NCBI GenBank assembly: GCA_002897635.1
Contig: BDTD01000005.1
Span: 1 to 64,000 of the forward strand
Length of the DNA: 64,000 bases
Source of the DNA: a bacterium BMS3Abin11
Lineage (GTDB): Bacteria; Pseudomonadota; Gammaproteobacteria; BMS3Bbin11
Direction: 5' to 3'
The notes beneath the pieces are model-generated. The model worked only from the letters and a program-made list of their open reading frames with translations. It had not been told where the DNA came from and made no database searches. Position 1 is the stretch's first letter; every line of letters begins with the position of its first letter. The translations under genes and the position numbers were made by a program. This document shows positions 27,874 to 36,886 of this stretch, piece after piece.

Positions 27874-27945
27874 GTGTTCGGTGAATCCAAGATATAGACG
27901 TCATTGTGAGCGAAGGAAGTGCCAGAAGAGTGCAATGACGCGTAG

Positions 27946-28020
27946 GTAGGTCGGCTTAGCGAAGCGTAAGCCGACAAAGGGCGAGAAAATGTCAGGTTAC
28001 GCTTCGCTAAGCAGATCTAC
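27946..28020. repeat. REP-like palindromic repeat, copy A
   Basis: The left part, GTAGGTCGGCTTAGCGAAGC, and an inverted right part ending CGCTAAGCAGATCTAC form a long hairpin of about 75 bases. An almost identical copy lies exactly 960 bases downstream (28906-28980), so the pair brackets the cbbQ-like gene. It looks like a bacterial interspersed REP-type palindrome. Confidence 0.75.
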
Positions 28021-28061
28021 GCGTAAAACCAATTATGAGTCGGAGAATAAAGTGAGAAAAA

Positions 28062-28874
28062 ATGCAGGAACTAAATAAAAATATTGATGAATTTCTCATC
28101 ACAGATGAACCCTACTACCACGCTGTCGGTGATGAGATCATGCTGTTCGAAGCAGCCTGGAAGAATAAGCTGCCGTTGTTGCTGAAAGGGCCGACTGGCT
28201 GCGGCAAGACGCGCTTCATGGAGCATATGGCTTGGCGTCTGCAGCGGCCGCTAATTACTGTTGCCTGCCATGACGACCTGACCGCATCGGACCTGGTTGG
28301 ACGTTACCTGATTATAGGCGGCGAGACCCGTTGGGTAGATGGGCCACTGGCCGTGGCAGCACGCCATGGCGCGATCTGTTATCTGGACGAGGTGGTAGAG
28401 GCACGTAAGGACACTACGGTTGTTATCCATCCTCTGGCGGATGATCGACGGGCTTTGCCGATCGAAAAAACAGGTGAATTACTGAAGGCTGGCGATGATT
28501 TCTGTCTCGCCATATCCTACAACCCCGGTTATCAGAGTGTGCTGAAAGATCTCAAGCAGAGTACGCGGCAGCGTTTTATTGCCATCGAGTTTGATTACCC
28601 AGTGGCTGCAGTGGAGGCCGGTATCGTTGTACACGAAACAGGTCTCGATGATGAAATGGCCTACCGCCTGGTGAAGTTTGCCGGTATGACGCGCAACCTC
28701 AAAGGCAATGGCCTGGAAGAAGGTGCCAGCACCCGTTTACTGGTACACGCCGGGAAACTGATCTCGGATGGTATTTCACCGCAGCTAGCCTGTCGCGGGG
28801 CAATATCCGAGGCATTGACGGATGATCGGGAGATGTTGTTGGCGGTGAATGAACTTAGTGATTCGTTGTTTTGA
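28062..28874 (+). CDS. cbbQ: CbbQ/NirQ/NorQ-family AAA+ ATPase
   Basis: This 270-residue MoxR-type AAA+ ATPase has Walker [10 protein letters not shown] near residue 43, Walker [12 protein letters not shown] near residue 105 and the sensor region AISYNPGYQ near residue 150. The family partners a VWA protein and remodels a metalloenzyme: RuBisCO (CbbQO) or nitric oxide reductase (NorQD). Neither cbbLS/cbbM nor norCB is in the window, so the target is open; the symbol reflects the closest impression. It is followed after 156 bases by its VWA partner, with a REP copy between them. Confidence 0.8.
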   Translation: MQELNKNIDEFLITDEPYYHAVGDEIMLFEAAWKNKLPLLLKGPTGCGKTRFMEHMAWRLQRPLITVACHDDLTASDLVGRYLIIGGETRWVDGPLAVAARHGAICYLDEVVEARKDTTVVIHPLADDRRALPIEKTGELLKAGDDFCLAISYNPGYQSVLKDLKQSTRQRFIAIEFDYPVAAVEAGIVVHETGLDDEMAYRLVKFAGMTRNLKGNGLEEGASTRLLVHAGKLISDGISPQLACRGAISEALTDDREMLLAVNELSDSLF

Positions 28875-28905
28875 GTTTCAAGTTCCAGGTTCCAAGTGAA
28901 AAGAT
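28875..28905. repeat. Period-7 array after the cbbQ-like gene
   Basis: Units TTTCAAG, TTCCAGG, TTCCAAG and TGAAAAG follow one another with exact 7-base spacing directly after the stop codon. Confidence 0.5.
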
Positions 28906-28980
28906 GTAGGTCGGCTTAGCGAAGCGTAAGCCGACAAAGGGCAAGAAAATGTCAGGTTACGCTTTGCTAACCAGACCTAC
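28906..28980. repeat. REP-like palindromic repeat, copy B
   Basis: Same unit as 27946-28020 with three or four substitutions, which weaken the right arm (GCTTTGCTAACC instead of GCTTCGCTAAGC). It lies between the AAA+ and VWA genes. Confidence 0.75.
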
Positions 28981-29030
28981 ATAAAAACCGTCTGGTACAG
29001 CAGCGACTTAATCCGCAACGGAACTATTTT

Positions 29031-31172
29031 ATGACAAAACCTTATAACGCTGACAAAATGGAAGAACTGCTCGATGAGCCGCTGTGGGCGGCTATTACGC
29101 GTCGGCGGACGGCCAGGAAACAGGCTGTGGAGCTTGCCGATGGATTCAGCCGGGAAGATCAGGATGCAGTATTACACTGGGCCGGCATCATTACCCGCGC
29201 CAATACCGAGATGGCATTTCAGTTTGTGATCCACTCCGCGCGGGCGCTTTGCCTGCTGGGTCGTGAAGGTCTGGAAAACTGGGTCATCAGTGCCATGGAT
29301 GTCTACGACAGGCAGGGTATGTATCCCGCTATCAAGGTGCTGGCCAATATAGAGAGTTATGCGGAAGAAGCGGTTCGCCGTCTCAATGGCCTGACATTTA
29401 AGGATGTGCATGGCGTACTGGAGTATTTCGTCAATGGCCTGTCAGTACGTCGCCTGAAGCTGGCGTCGGCGAATCAGTCCTACACTGATACTGAAACACT
29501 GTACGTACCGGCTGAGATTTCCGTCTTTGCTGACGAAAAAGATAATTTCGTCCTCTATAAATTGATTGTGGTTCATCAATGGGCACAGATTTACTTCGGC
29601 ACCTTTGCCCGCGAAACGGCCTGCCTTGATGGCATTCATGCCTGCTGTGAAGCATTCAATGACCCACAGCATGCCATGTCTGTTTTTCATGCACTGGAAT
29701 GCATCAGGCTGGATGCCTGCATTAAGCGTGAGCTCGCAGGCCTGGCGCGAGAGCAGAGTCGTATCCAGCAGTTAATTGGCGATATTGTAATCCCTGATAC
29801 CTGGCAACAGGCCGCAGAACAATTACAGCAGGTGGGCGCGACAGTTGAGGACAGTCTGAATTTGCTCTCAACTGTGCACCATGAGGTTGACCTGCCTCTA
29901 TGGTGCTATCAGGGGATGATAGATCCGGCCGGGATAGAACAGGTTATACGGGACAGGCAGTTGCGCGAAAAGAGGGAGTTGATAGATGCGTTGATTCATC
30001 TAGTGGTCGATCTTGATCAGAATGACGAGACAAAAAAGGAGCAGGGTGACGTGCGGGATGCCCAGGCGACACTGGATCGCTTTGATATAGACCTGAATGA
30101 AAACGGCACGGAGATAGAGATCACCCTGGATGACAAACCACTGGCGTTACCGGTGCAGGTGAAAAATATCGTGTCATCTATCGTACTGGACTTCGGCGAA
30201 ATCCCCCCGGATATTCTACAGGCCGCCGGTGAGGGCACCTATAATATATCCAGAACCAAATCAAAAGATGATGTCTGGCAGGGCACTTATCATGAAGAAG
30301 GTGCTTTCATTTACGATGAGTGGGATTTCAGGCGCAAGCATTACCGAAAAGACTGGTGTGTGTTGAGAGAAGTTGATATTCACCCGAAACACGATAGTTT
30401 TGTCAGTGACACACTATCAAAATATCGAGGTCTGCTGGCTCACTTGCGCAAGACCTTTGAAATGCTGCGTGGTGAAAACCGTCTGCTGCGGCGGGAAAAG
30501 TCCGGAGATGACATCGATATTAATGCACTTATTGAAGCGATTGCCGACAACCACACCGGTATGGAAATGACGGATCGGCTATTCACCCGGCTGGACAAGC
30601 AGGAAAGGAATGTGGCGGTATTGTTTATGGTCGATATGAGCGGCTCTACTGAAGGCTGGATCAACAGGGCCGAGCGGGAAGCGCTGGTTCTTCTTTGTGA
30701 ATCACTGGAGGTACTGGGTGACCGTTATGCGATTTACGGCTTTTCCGGTACTACCCGCAATCGATGCGAGCTTTATACGGTCAAGCCTTTTGATGAGTCC
30801 TATGATGATGTTGTGAAAGGGCGCATTAGTGGTATCTCAGCTAAAGACTATACGCGTATGGGTGTCGTTATCCGACATCTCAGTAAATTGCTGGGCGAGG
30901 TCGAAGCACGCACTCGTTTGCTGATCACATTGTCTGACGGCAAGCCGGATGATTACGACGGTTACTACCGGGGTGAATATGGCATTGAAGATACCCGTCA
31001 GTCACTGATTGAGGCGCGCCGTGATGGTATTCATCCTTTCTGTATCACCATCGACACCGAAGGTAGTGACTATTTGCCGCATATGTATGGGGCAGTAAAT
31101 TACACTATTATTGATGACGTCAGGCAGCTGCCGGTAAAGGTATCGGAGATCTATCGACGGCTGACAACCTGA
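29031..31172 (+). CDS. cbbO: CbbO/NorD-like VWA-domain protein
   Basis: This 713-residue protein has a C-terminal von Willebrand A domain (about residues 525-710) with the metal-site motif MVDMSGSTEG and a later TLSDGKPDDYDG. The large N-terminal part (residues 1-500) is helical and acidic, as in CbbO and NorD. Such proteins recruit the partner AAA+ hexamer to its target enzyme. The gene follows the cbbQ-like gene. Length fits CbbO (700-800) as well as the longer NorD forms, so RuBisCO activation is likely but not proven by the context. Confidence 0.78.
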   Translation: MTKPYNADKMEELLDEPLWAAITRRRTARKQAVELADGFSREDQDAVLHWAGIITRANTEMAFQFVIHSARALCLLGREGLENWVISAMDVYDRQGMYPAIKVLANIESYAEEAVRRLNGLTFKDVHGVLEYFVNGLSVRRLKLASANQSYTDTETLYVPAEISVFADEKDNFVLYKLIVVHQWAQIYFGTFARETACLDGIHACCEAFNDPQHAMSVFHALECIRLDACIKRELAGLAREQSRIQQLIGDIVIPDTWQQAAEQLQQVGATVEDSLNLLSTVHHEVDLPLWCYQGMIDPAGIEQVIRDRQLREKRELIDALIHLVVDLDQNDETKKEQGDVRDAQATLDRFDIDLNENGTEIEITLDDKPLALPVQVKNIVSSIVLDFGEIPPDILQAAGEGTYNISRTKSKDDVWQGTYHEEGAFIYDEWDFRRKHYRKDWCVLREVDIHPKHDSFVSDTLSKYRGLLAHLRKTFEMLRGENRLLRREKSGDDIDINALIEAIADNHTGMEMTDRLFTRLDKQERNVAVLFMVDMSGSTEGWINRAEREALVLLCESLEVLGDRYAIYGFSGTTRNRCELYTVKPFDESYDDVVKGRISGISAKDYTRMGVVIRHLSKLLGEVEARTRLLITLSDGKPDDYDGYYRGEYGIEDTRQSLIEARRDGIHPFCITIDTEGSDYLPHMYGAVNYTIIDDVRQLPVKVSEIYRRLTT

Positions 31173-31271
31173 TCCACAACGGTGGTCAAATATTTGGCGT
31201 GATTTGTCAATCATTTTCCATTTATTCGGTCTAGTGTAGTGTCCTATATTATGTAAACAGGAGTCAGGACG

Positions 31272-31451
31272 ATGAGTGAAGAAGAAATACAAAAGTTTGG
31301 CAGGCAGGAACTGATAGAGTATACATCTTTCTGGCGTAATCTTATCGGTGAGCTGGAAATAAAAAATCCTGATGATGTATTGCCCGAAATGCGAGAAGCA
31401 CTGGCCGAATCAGAGGCCTGCCTTGCCGGGTTGAATTCAAGGGAAATTTGA
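31272..31451 (+). CDS. Small acidic protein, 59 residues
   Basis: An ATG at 31272 preceded by CAGGAGTCAGG opens a 59-codon frame ending TGA at 31449-31451. The product begins MSEEEIQKFG and is acidic and mostly helical, with one Cys and no transmembrane segment. Its ribosome binding site and its tight fit to the next gene (five bases before the lipase ATG) support it. No family was recognised. Confidence 0.55.
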   Translation: MSEEEIQKFGRQELIEYTSFWRNLIGELEIKNPDDVLPEMREALAESEACLAGLNSREI

Positions 31452-31456
31452 TCAGC

Positions 31457-32242
31457 ATGTATTATATATTTTCAAGTTCAGCACTGTTTGCCATGTGGAT
31501 GAGCCGGGTATATCTGACCGCCATTCTCCTGTCTACGACATTATTTTTCAGTCCTTCTGCGATATCGGACGAGGTGGTAGCGAAGGACAGGCAATGCGTG
31601 ATTCTGCTACATGGTCTGGCTCGTACCAGTCATTCAATGGATAAGATGGAACAGGCCCTGCTCGGCGCAGGCTATCTCACCGCCAATATCGATTATCCTT
31701 CACGCACGATGAAGATTCAGGATCTGGCTTCGTTAGCTGTCAATGAAGGGCTTGCCTCATGCAAGTCACAATCGTCCAGTCAGATTAACTTTGTTACACA
31801 CTCTATGGGTGGAATACTGGTACGTTATTTCCTTGCAAAAAATACACTTTCCCAGCTTGGCCGAGTGGTCATGCTGGCACCCCCTAATAAGGGCTCTCTG
31901 GTAACCGACAGGTTCCGAAATGAGCAATGGTATAAGTGGTTGACCGGGCCGGCCGGTCAACAACTGGGTACTGGTAAGGACGGTATACCGGGGCTACTTG
32001 GTGCAGTGGATTATCCCACAGGTATCATTGCCGGTGATAAACATAGCCCGATCGATAACTGGCTGGCAGAGATCATACCTGGTGAGGATGATGGTAAGGT
32101 GTCGGTAGAGCATGCGAAGGTAGAGGGCATGAGTGATTTTATTGTTTTACCCTATGACCATATCAGCATCATGAAGAAGGATGCGGTGATCCGGCAAACC
32201 CTTTACTTTCTCAAGCATGGTAACTTCAATCACCCTGGCTAA
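31457..32242 (+). CDS. Secreted alpha/beta-hydrolase, lipase-like
   Basis: This protein of about 261 residues has a hydrophobic N-terminal stretch and a signal peptide that could start at 31457, 31493 or 31499 (the last gives a short peptide beginning MSRVYLT). The mature part has the oxyanion segment VILLHGLARTS and the nucleophile elbow THSMGGILV, a GxSxG-type motif with His in place of the first Gly. A later His in PYDHISIM may complete the triad. The family includes triacylglycerol lipases and related esterases; the substrate is unknown. An in-frame TTG at 31448 overlaps the small gene before it. Confidence 0.82.
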   Translation: MYYIFSSSALFAMWMSRVYLTAILLSTTLFFSPSAISDEVVAKDRQCVILLHGLARTSHSMDKMEQALLGAGYLTANIDYPSRTMKIQDLASLAVNEGLASCKSQSSSQINFVTHSMGGILVRYFLAKNTLSQLGRVVMLAPPNKGSLVTDRFRNEQWYKWLTGPAGQQLGTGKDGIPGLLGAVDYPTGIIAGDKHSPIDNWLAEIIPGEDDGKVSVEHAKVEGMSDFIVLPYDHISIMKKDAVIRQTLYFLKHGNFNHPG

Positions 32243-32254
32243 ATAGAGGTGCCC
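32242..32254. repeat. Solo end of the MITE family
   Basis: AATAGAGGTGCCC matches the inverted end of the element at 12714-12879. No partner end lies nearby. Similar single ends occur at about 42517-42531 and 50549-50562. Confidence 0.35.
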
Positions 32255-32275
32255 ATAAGTTTTTAATAGATTCTC

Positions 32276-33640
32276 TTAAGGTGCAATGTTTTTCAGGAAT
32301 TTCTCTGACAGCCTGTCCAGGGCATCATCAACACGTTTTTCATAATCAGCAGGGAAGTACCATATCTGACCTCCTTTTTTACCCTTTCGGTTAACCAGGC
32401 CTCGATCCTGTGGCAGTGCATGGAAATTTAGATCAAGCAACGCATCGGTACTGACCCAGGGGCTCTGGTACCAGTAATCATGTGAACCTTTAGACACGCC
32501 CGGTATGGTGCCTGGGTCGATATCGATGACAGTAAAATTTTGTTTATTTGTCTGCGAGATTATCCATTTCGCATCTTTATCAGAGAGGTCTTCGATGTCA
32601 GGTTTTCCGAGTCGGGATTTTCCACTTCTGCCCTGATTGACATCGCCCATACTTGTTTCAGTTTGTGCACGGCGATCTTCCATCGCAATACCGAGTATTT
32701 TATCGGTTGTGTTAATCGTAATGGTGACATCATCGACAATATCTTCATAGCTTCGGTATTCATCCACAAAGTCATCAAAATCGGTATCGGGAGCGGCGAA
32801 GTAGATGGAGCCCAGACGCAGAGACTGGCGATAGACTTCCCGATCCGGCTGGGTGGTGTCTCTGCCCAGCATTGCCAATGATTTGGTTGTCAGAGTGGCC
32901 CCTGCGCTGTATGCGAGGATATTAATTTTTCGTGCCGTGGTTTGTTTTGCCAGAAGTTTTATAAAACGGGCGAAAGTCGGTACTGTCGCCATGATGTTAC
33001 GGACATCCGTGCCGTAGGCAATGATTTTTTCAGCGGAGGGCCAGGAATAAAGCACGACAATTGCCTGGCGTCCGGTAAAGTGTCTGTATTGAGCCGCCTG
33101 TGAAACAGAACGGTAAAAGTTACTGTTGGCACCGTGTACATAGATTGTGATGTCTTTGGTTGGACTTTTCTCTATTGCATCATTGAATCTTGCGAATAAA
33201 TCCTGTAGTTCAGGTGTTAAGGCCGTCAGTGATTCATTTTTTGTTAGTACACCTTCTTCAGTAGTCTTCAGCAGGGTCAGTATCTTTTCATGTTTGTTAG
33301 CGCCCTTTATCGATAATTGACGAATTTCATCCCAGCTCTGACTGCCGTTGCCAATTTGTACTTCGGCGATTCCCATGCGGATATTCTGATCAAAATCGCG
33401 GCCGTAGAAGCGGCCTTTCTTTGCTCCTGCCGGGAGGCGGTTAGTGGCGTATCCTACCAGGATAGAACTGTTTTGTTCACTTTTTGGGGTGTTTGCAAAG
33501 GGGTCATGTTTACCCGATTGCATCACCACGGGTGTTGGCATCAAATATACAGCAGGCTGACAGCCGGAGAGAAGAAAGGAAGTGAGAAGAAGGAAAGCGA
33601 GAAGAATAGCTATTTGTTTTTTGGTGTATCCGTATATCAT
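32276..33640 (-). CDS. DUF900-family alpha/beta-hydrolase lipoprotein
   Basis: This protein has about 454 residues from the ATG at 33640, chosen because it gives a textbook lipoprotein signal with the lipobox LLSGC near residue 27; an in-frame ATG at 33712 would add 24 polar residues. The DUF900/COG4782 pattern is seen: VGYATNR at the start of the domain, ITIYVHGANSNF (oxyanion region) and INILAYSAGATL (Ser nucleophile in the elbow). The family is predicted esterase-like and its substrate is unknown. It is convergent with the lipase gene. Confidence 0.8.
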   Translation of the reverse strand: MIYGYTKKQIAILLAFLLLTSFLLSGCQPAVYLMPTPVVMQSGKHDPFANTPKSEQNSSILVGYATNRLPAGAKKGRFYGRDFDQNIRMGIAEVQIGNGSQSWDEIRQLSIKGANKHEKILTLLKTTEEGVLTKNESLTALTPELQDLFARFNDAIEKSPTKDITIYVHGANSNFYRSVSQAAQYRHFTGRQAIVVLYSWPSAEKIIAYGTDVRNIMATVPTFARFIKLLAKQTTARKINILAYSAGATLTTKSLAMLGRDTTQPDREVYRQSLRLGSIYFAAPDTDFDDFVDEYRSYEDIVDDVTITINTTDKILGIAMEDRRAQTETSMGDVNQGRSGKSRLGKPDIEDLSDKDAKWIISQTNKQNFTVIDIDPGTIPGVSKGSHDYWYQSPWVSTDALLDLNFHALPQDRGLVNRKGKKGGQIWYFPADYEKRVDDALDRLSEKFLKNIAP

Positions 33641-33789
33641 TGAATTTTGGTGGTTGGTCTGAAGGGCTTGGAGTAAATGTTGATTATCGGTTATTTTGAT
33701 CCTGAAAGTCATATTTTCTTGCAGAGAGCCTGTCCGCGAACCTTTAAAGCACCCTTAAAGATGACTTGAAAAAAATTTCACATTTTGTG

Positions 33790-33818
33790 TTGACGAAAAC
33801 CAATTTCAGCGTTACTCT
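33790..33818 (+). promoter_or_regulatory. Putative nrdJ promoter
   Basis: TTGACG (33790-33795) and TACTCT (33813-33818) are separated by 17 bases, a fair sigma-70 match. The first NrdR box begins right after it, so the start site would fall inside the repressor site. Confidence 0.45.
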
Positions 33819-33822
33819 CATA

Positions 33823-33872
33823 ACCACAATATATAGTGGTAAGGATAATAAAATATAACAATATATGGTTAT
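33823..33872 (+). promoter_or_regulatory. Tandem NrdR boxes
   Basis: Box 1 is the palindrome ACCACAATATATAGTGGT (33823-33840) and box 2 is TAACAATATATGGTTA (33856-33871). Their cores (CAATATATAG, CAATATATGG) are 32 bases apart, three helical turns, which is the classic spacing of paired NrdR boxes before ribonucleotide reductase genes. Confidence 0.8.
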
Positions 33873-33920
33873 ATATGCGGTAGTTATACCGCCATTATGA
33901 ACCTGAATAAGAGGAGAAGC

Positions 33921-36047
33921 ATGAGCGTCGTAAACCTGAAAAACCAGCCTGATAATAATAAGTTGCCTGTCTTGCAGTCTGCTTCAGAAGATATCTGGGA
34001 TAAAAAATATCGTCTCAAAACAATGAATGGTGATGCCGTCGACGCAAATATACATGATACTTTTATCCGTGTAGCGCGGGCACTGGCAGATGTCGAAGTC
34101 GATGATGCCAAACGCGAGAAATATTATGAGCGGTTTCTGTGGGCACTGGAAAGTGGTGCGATACCTGCGGGTCGTATTATTTCCAATGCTGGCGCGCAAG
34201 CACATAAACCAGCAACCAGTACGATTAATTGTACGGTTGCCGGCGTGGTGCCTGATTCGATGGATGGCATATTAACTTCGGTACATAAGGCTGGACTGAC
34301 ACTGAAAGCTGGTTGTGGAATCGGCTATGAGTTTTCAACTCTGCGACCAAAAGGTGCATTTGTTAGTGGTGCCGGTGCCCATACCTCCGGGCCACTTTCC
34401 TTCATGGATATTTTCGATGCCATGTGTTTCACGATTTCTTCTGCCGGCGGGCGCCGTGGTGCACAGATGGCTACTTTCGATATTTCACATCCTGACATAC
34501 GGGAATTTATCCGTGCCAAGCGCGAAGACGGCCGACTGCGCCAGTTCAATCTGTCCTGCCTGATCACGGATGATTTTGTTCAGGCGGTCAGAGATGATGC
34601 CGACTGGGATCTGGTCTTTCCGGCATCCGAACAAGAAATTGAAGACAGGGATACACAGATAATATGGCGCCACTGGCCAACCACCAAAGGCTATACTACA
34701 AATGATCTGAATCAGGTAGCCTGCCGTGTCTATGAAACCATTCGTGCACAGCACTTATGGGATACGATCATGTCTTCCACCTATGACTTTGCCGAGCCGG
34801 GTTTTATTCTCATCGATCGTATAAATGAGATGAACAATAACTGGTTCTGTGAGGACATCAGGGCGACCAATCCATGCGGTGAGCAACCCTTGCCACCATA
34901 TGGCAGCTGTTTACTGGGATCCATCAACCTAACGCGATTTGTGCATAATCCATTTACGGCCGATGCGTCATTTGACTGGCAGCGGTTTCGTGAAGTGGTT
35001 GCTGTGTTCACCCGTATGCTTGATAACGTAGTGGAAATCAATGGCTTGCCGCTGGAAGAGCAACGCAATGAAATCCTCAGTAAACGTCGTCATGGTATGG
35101 GGTTTCTGGGCCTGGGCTCCAGCAGTACCATGATGCGTATGCGCTACGGCAGCGAAGAATGCCTGGAGTTCACTGAGCGTGTCGCCAGGGAGATAGCAGA
35201 GGTTGGCTGGGAAACCGGTATAGAGCTGGCGAAAGAAAAGGGAATGGCACCGATACTTGGTGAGGAGTACAAAATAAGTGCTGAGATGCTTAACCTGAGA
35301 CCGGAAATGAAGCAGGATGGTTACAGTGTCGGCGACAGGATAACGGGCCGTGTTCTGCTGGCAAAATACAGCCGATATATGCAACAGTTTGATGAATCAC
35401 TGACAGATCGTATTGCCGAGACGGGTGTACGTTTTACACATCACAGCTCCATTGCACCGACTGGAACAATAAGTCTGTCCTTAGGAAATAATGCCAGTAA
35501 TGGTATCGAACCCTCTTTTGCTCATCAGTACAGCCGCAATGTTATCCGCGAAGGAAAAAAGACCAAAGAAAAAATTAATGTTTTTTCTTACGAACTGCTG
35601 GCTTACCGTGAACAGATAAACCCTGATGCTTCAGCAATGGCAACAGATGATGAAAACCGCCTGCCGGATTATTTTGTTGCGGCTGATGATATTAGCCCAC
35701 GTGAGCATGTAGACGTACAGGCCGCTGCCCAGAAATGGGTCGATTCATCAATTTCGAAAACGGCCAATGTGCCGACTGATTTCCCGTTTGAAGAGTTCAA
35801 GGATATCTACCTCTATGCCCACGAGAAGAAGCTTAAAGGCTGTACTACCTTTCGCTTCAATCCTGAGGCCTTCCAGGGCGTGCTGGTGAAGGAAGAAGAC
35901 CTGGAAAATACCCTGTATCGCTTCGAACTTGATGACGGCGAAGTAGTGGAATTAAAGGGCAATGAAGAAGTTGAATATGATGGTGAAACCCACACCGCAG
36001 CGAATCTGTATGATGCCTTGAAAGAGGGTTATTACGGTAAGTTCTGA
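33921..36047 (+). CDS. nrdJ: B12-dependent ribonucleotide reductase, large part (NrdJa)
   Basis: This 708-residue class II ribonucleoside-diphosphate reductase uses adenosylcobalamin to make the thiyl radical. The active-site blocks are visible: GCGIGYEFSTLRP near residue 132, NPCGEQPLPPYGSCLLGS near residue 318 and PTGTISLSLGNNASNGIEP near residue 515. The ATG at 33921 has AGGAG five bases upstream, so it is preferred to 33897. The C-terminal TSCPD/zinc part is absent here and encoded by the next gene, as in the split NrdJa/NrdJb of Pseudomonas. NrdR boxes lie upstream. No cobalamin riboswitch was seen. Confidence 0.93.
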   Translation: MSVVNLKNQPDNNKLPVLQSASEDIWDKKYRLKTMNGDAVDANIHDTFIRVARALADVEVDDAKREKYYERFLWALESGAIPAGRIISNAGAQAHKPATSTINCTVAGVVPDSMDGILTSVHKAGLTLKAGCGIGYEFSTLRPKGAFVSGAGAHTSGPLSFMDIFDAMCFTISSAGGRRGAQMATFDISHPDIREFIRAKREDGRLRQFNLSCLITDDFVQAVRDDADWDLVFPASEQEIEDRDTQIIWRHWPTTKGYTTNDLNQVACRVYETIRAQHLWDTIMSSTYDFAEPGFILIDRINEMNNNWFCEDIRATNPCGEQPLPPYGSCLLGSINLTRFVHNPFTADASFDWQRFREVVAVFTRMLDNVVEINGLPLEEQRNEILSKRRHGMGFLGLGSSSTMMRMRYGSEECLEFTERVAREIAEVGWETGIELAKEKGMAPILGEEYKISAEMLNLRPEMKQDGYSVGDRITGRVLLAKYSRYMQQFDESLTDRIAETGVRFTHHSSIAPTGTISLSLGNNASNGIEPSFAHQYSRNVIREGKKTKEKINVFSYELLAYREQINPDASAMATDDENRLPDYFVAADDISPREHVDVQAAAQKWVDSSISKTANVPTDFPFEEFKDIYLYAHEKKLKGCTTFRFNPEAFQGVLVKEEDLENTLYRFELDDGEVVELKGNEEVEYDGETHTAANLYDALKEGYYGKF

Positions 36048-36054
36048 AATCATT

Positions 36055-36106
36055 GACTAAAGACTAAAGACTAAAGACTAAAGACTAAAGACTAAAGACT
36101 AAAGAC
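36055..36106. repeat. Perfect 7-base tandem repeat, about 7.4 copies
   Basis: GACTAAA is repeated without change in the 71-base spacer between nrdJa and nrdJb. It is the purest of the period-7 arrays in the window. A perfect array of this kind can change copy number by slippage. Confidence 0.95.
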
Positions 36107-36118
36107 AGGGCAAATAAC

Positions 36119-36886
36119 ATGTCAGTAAAGATTGAAAAAAAGATTGTAGGTTATACCGTCGCAGACAAATCAGCGGACAAAGACGGGCTTGAAAATACAG
36201 GACTTCCAGTTAATGGAGAGAGTTCCGGTGTTGCAGGAGGAGAACAGGATATCTCTGCTAATGTCGTTCACATGCATGAAAAATTGCAGCGGCCAGAAAT
36301 GCTGGTTGGTTCTACGTACAAAATCAAGACACCCCTCTCCGAACATGCTCTCTATGTGACGATCAACGATATTATCCTTAACCAGGGTACGGAACATGAG
36401 CGCCGCCGGCCATTTGAGATTTTTATTAATTCAAAAAACATGGATCATTTTCAGTGGATTGTTGCCTTAACAAGAATTATCTCGGCGGTGTTCAGGAAGG
36501 GTGGTGATGCGACCTTCCTGGTTGAAGAACTGCACAGCGTATTCGATCCACGTGGCGGGTATTTCAAAAAAGGTGGTAAATACATGCCTTCACTGGTGGC
36601 CGAAATCGGTGATGCCATCGAATGCCATATGAAAGTAATCGGTATGATCCCGGCAGATGAGCTGGATGATTGTGTGCGCGAACACCTGCAGGCCAAGCGT
36701 GCTGAATACGATTCCATGACAGTTGAGGCAGAAAACAGGGCAGACGATACCCAGTTATCAGAAGAACAGGTGATTAGTGATTTTCCACCGGATGCGCAGC
36801 TATGCTCGAAATGCCATACCAAGGCAGTCATTAAAATGGACGGGTGTATGACTTGTCTGAATTGCGGCGAGTCTAAGTGTGGGTAA
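36119..36886 (+). CDS. nrdJb: Ribonucleotide reductase small part NrdJb
   Basis: This 255-residue protein supplies the C-terminal TSCPD-type domain and zinc finger of class II reductase as a separate chain. The central part (about residues 65-190) holds INSKNMDHFQWIVALTR and AEIGDAIECHM; the tail has CSKCHTK and CMTCLNCGESKC, which should bind zinc and pass reducing equivalents. The N-terminal 60 residues are low in conserved features. It follows nrdJa on the same strand, with the GACTAAA array in the spacer, and its ribosome binding site (AGGG) lies right after the array. Confidence 0.85.
   Translation: MSVKIEKKIVGYTVADKSADKDGLENTGLPVNGESSGVAGGEQDISANVVHMHEKLQRPEMLVGSTYKIKTPLSEHALYVTINDIILNQGTEHERRRPFEIFINSKNMDHFQWIVALTRIISAVFRKGGDATFLVEELHSVFDPRGGYFKKGGKYMPSLVAEIGDAIECHMKVIGMIPADELDDCVREHLQAKRAEYDSMTVEAENRADDTQLSEEQVISDFPPDAQLCSKCHTKAVIKMDGCMTCLNCGESKCG

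Noticed and set aside
28062-31172. norQ-norD assignment
   Set aside because: It cannot be excluded, but no norB/norC is near and the size of the VWA protein fits CbbO as well, so the pair was called cbbQ/cbbO-like with lowered confidence.
33713-33920. Cobalamin riboswitch before the B12-dependent reductase
   Set aside because: No B12-box-like sequence or long structured leader was found; NrdR boxes explain the region.
36055-36106. Possible CRISPR-like array
   Set aside because: The unit is only seven bases and there are no spacers; it is a simple tandem repeat.
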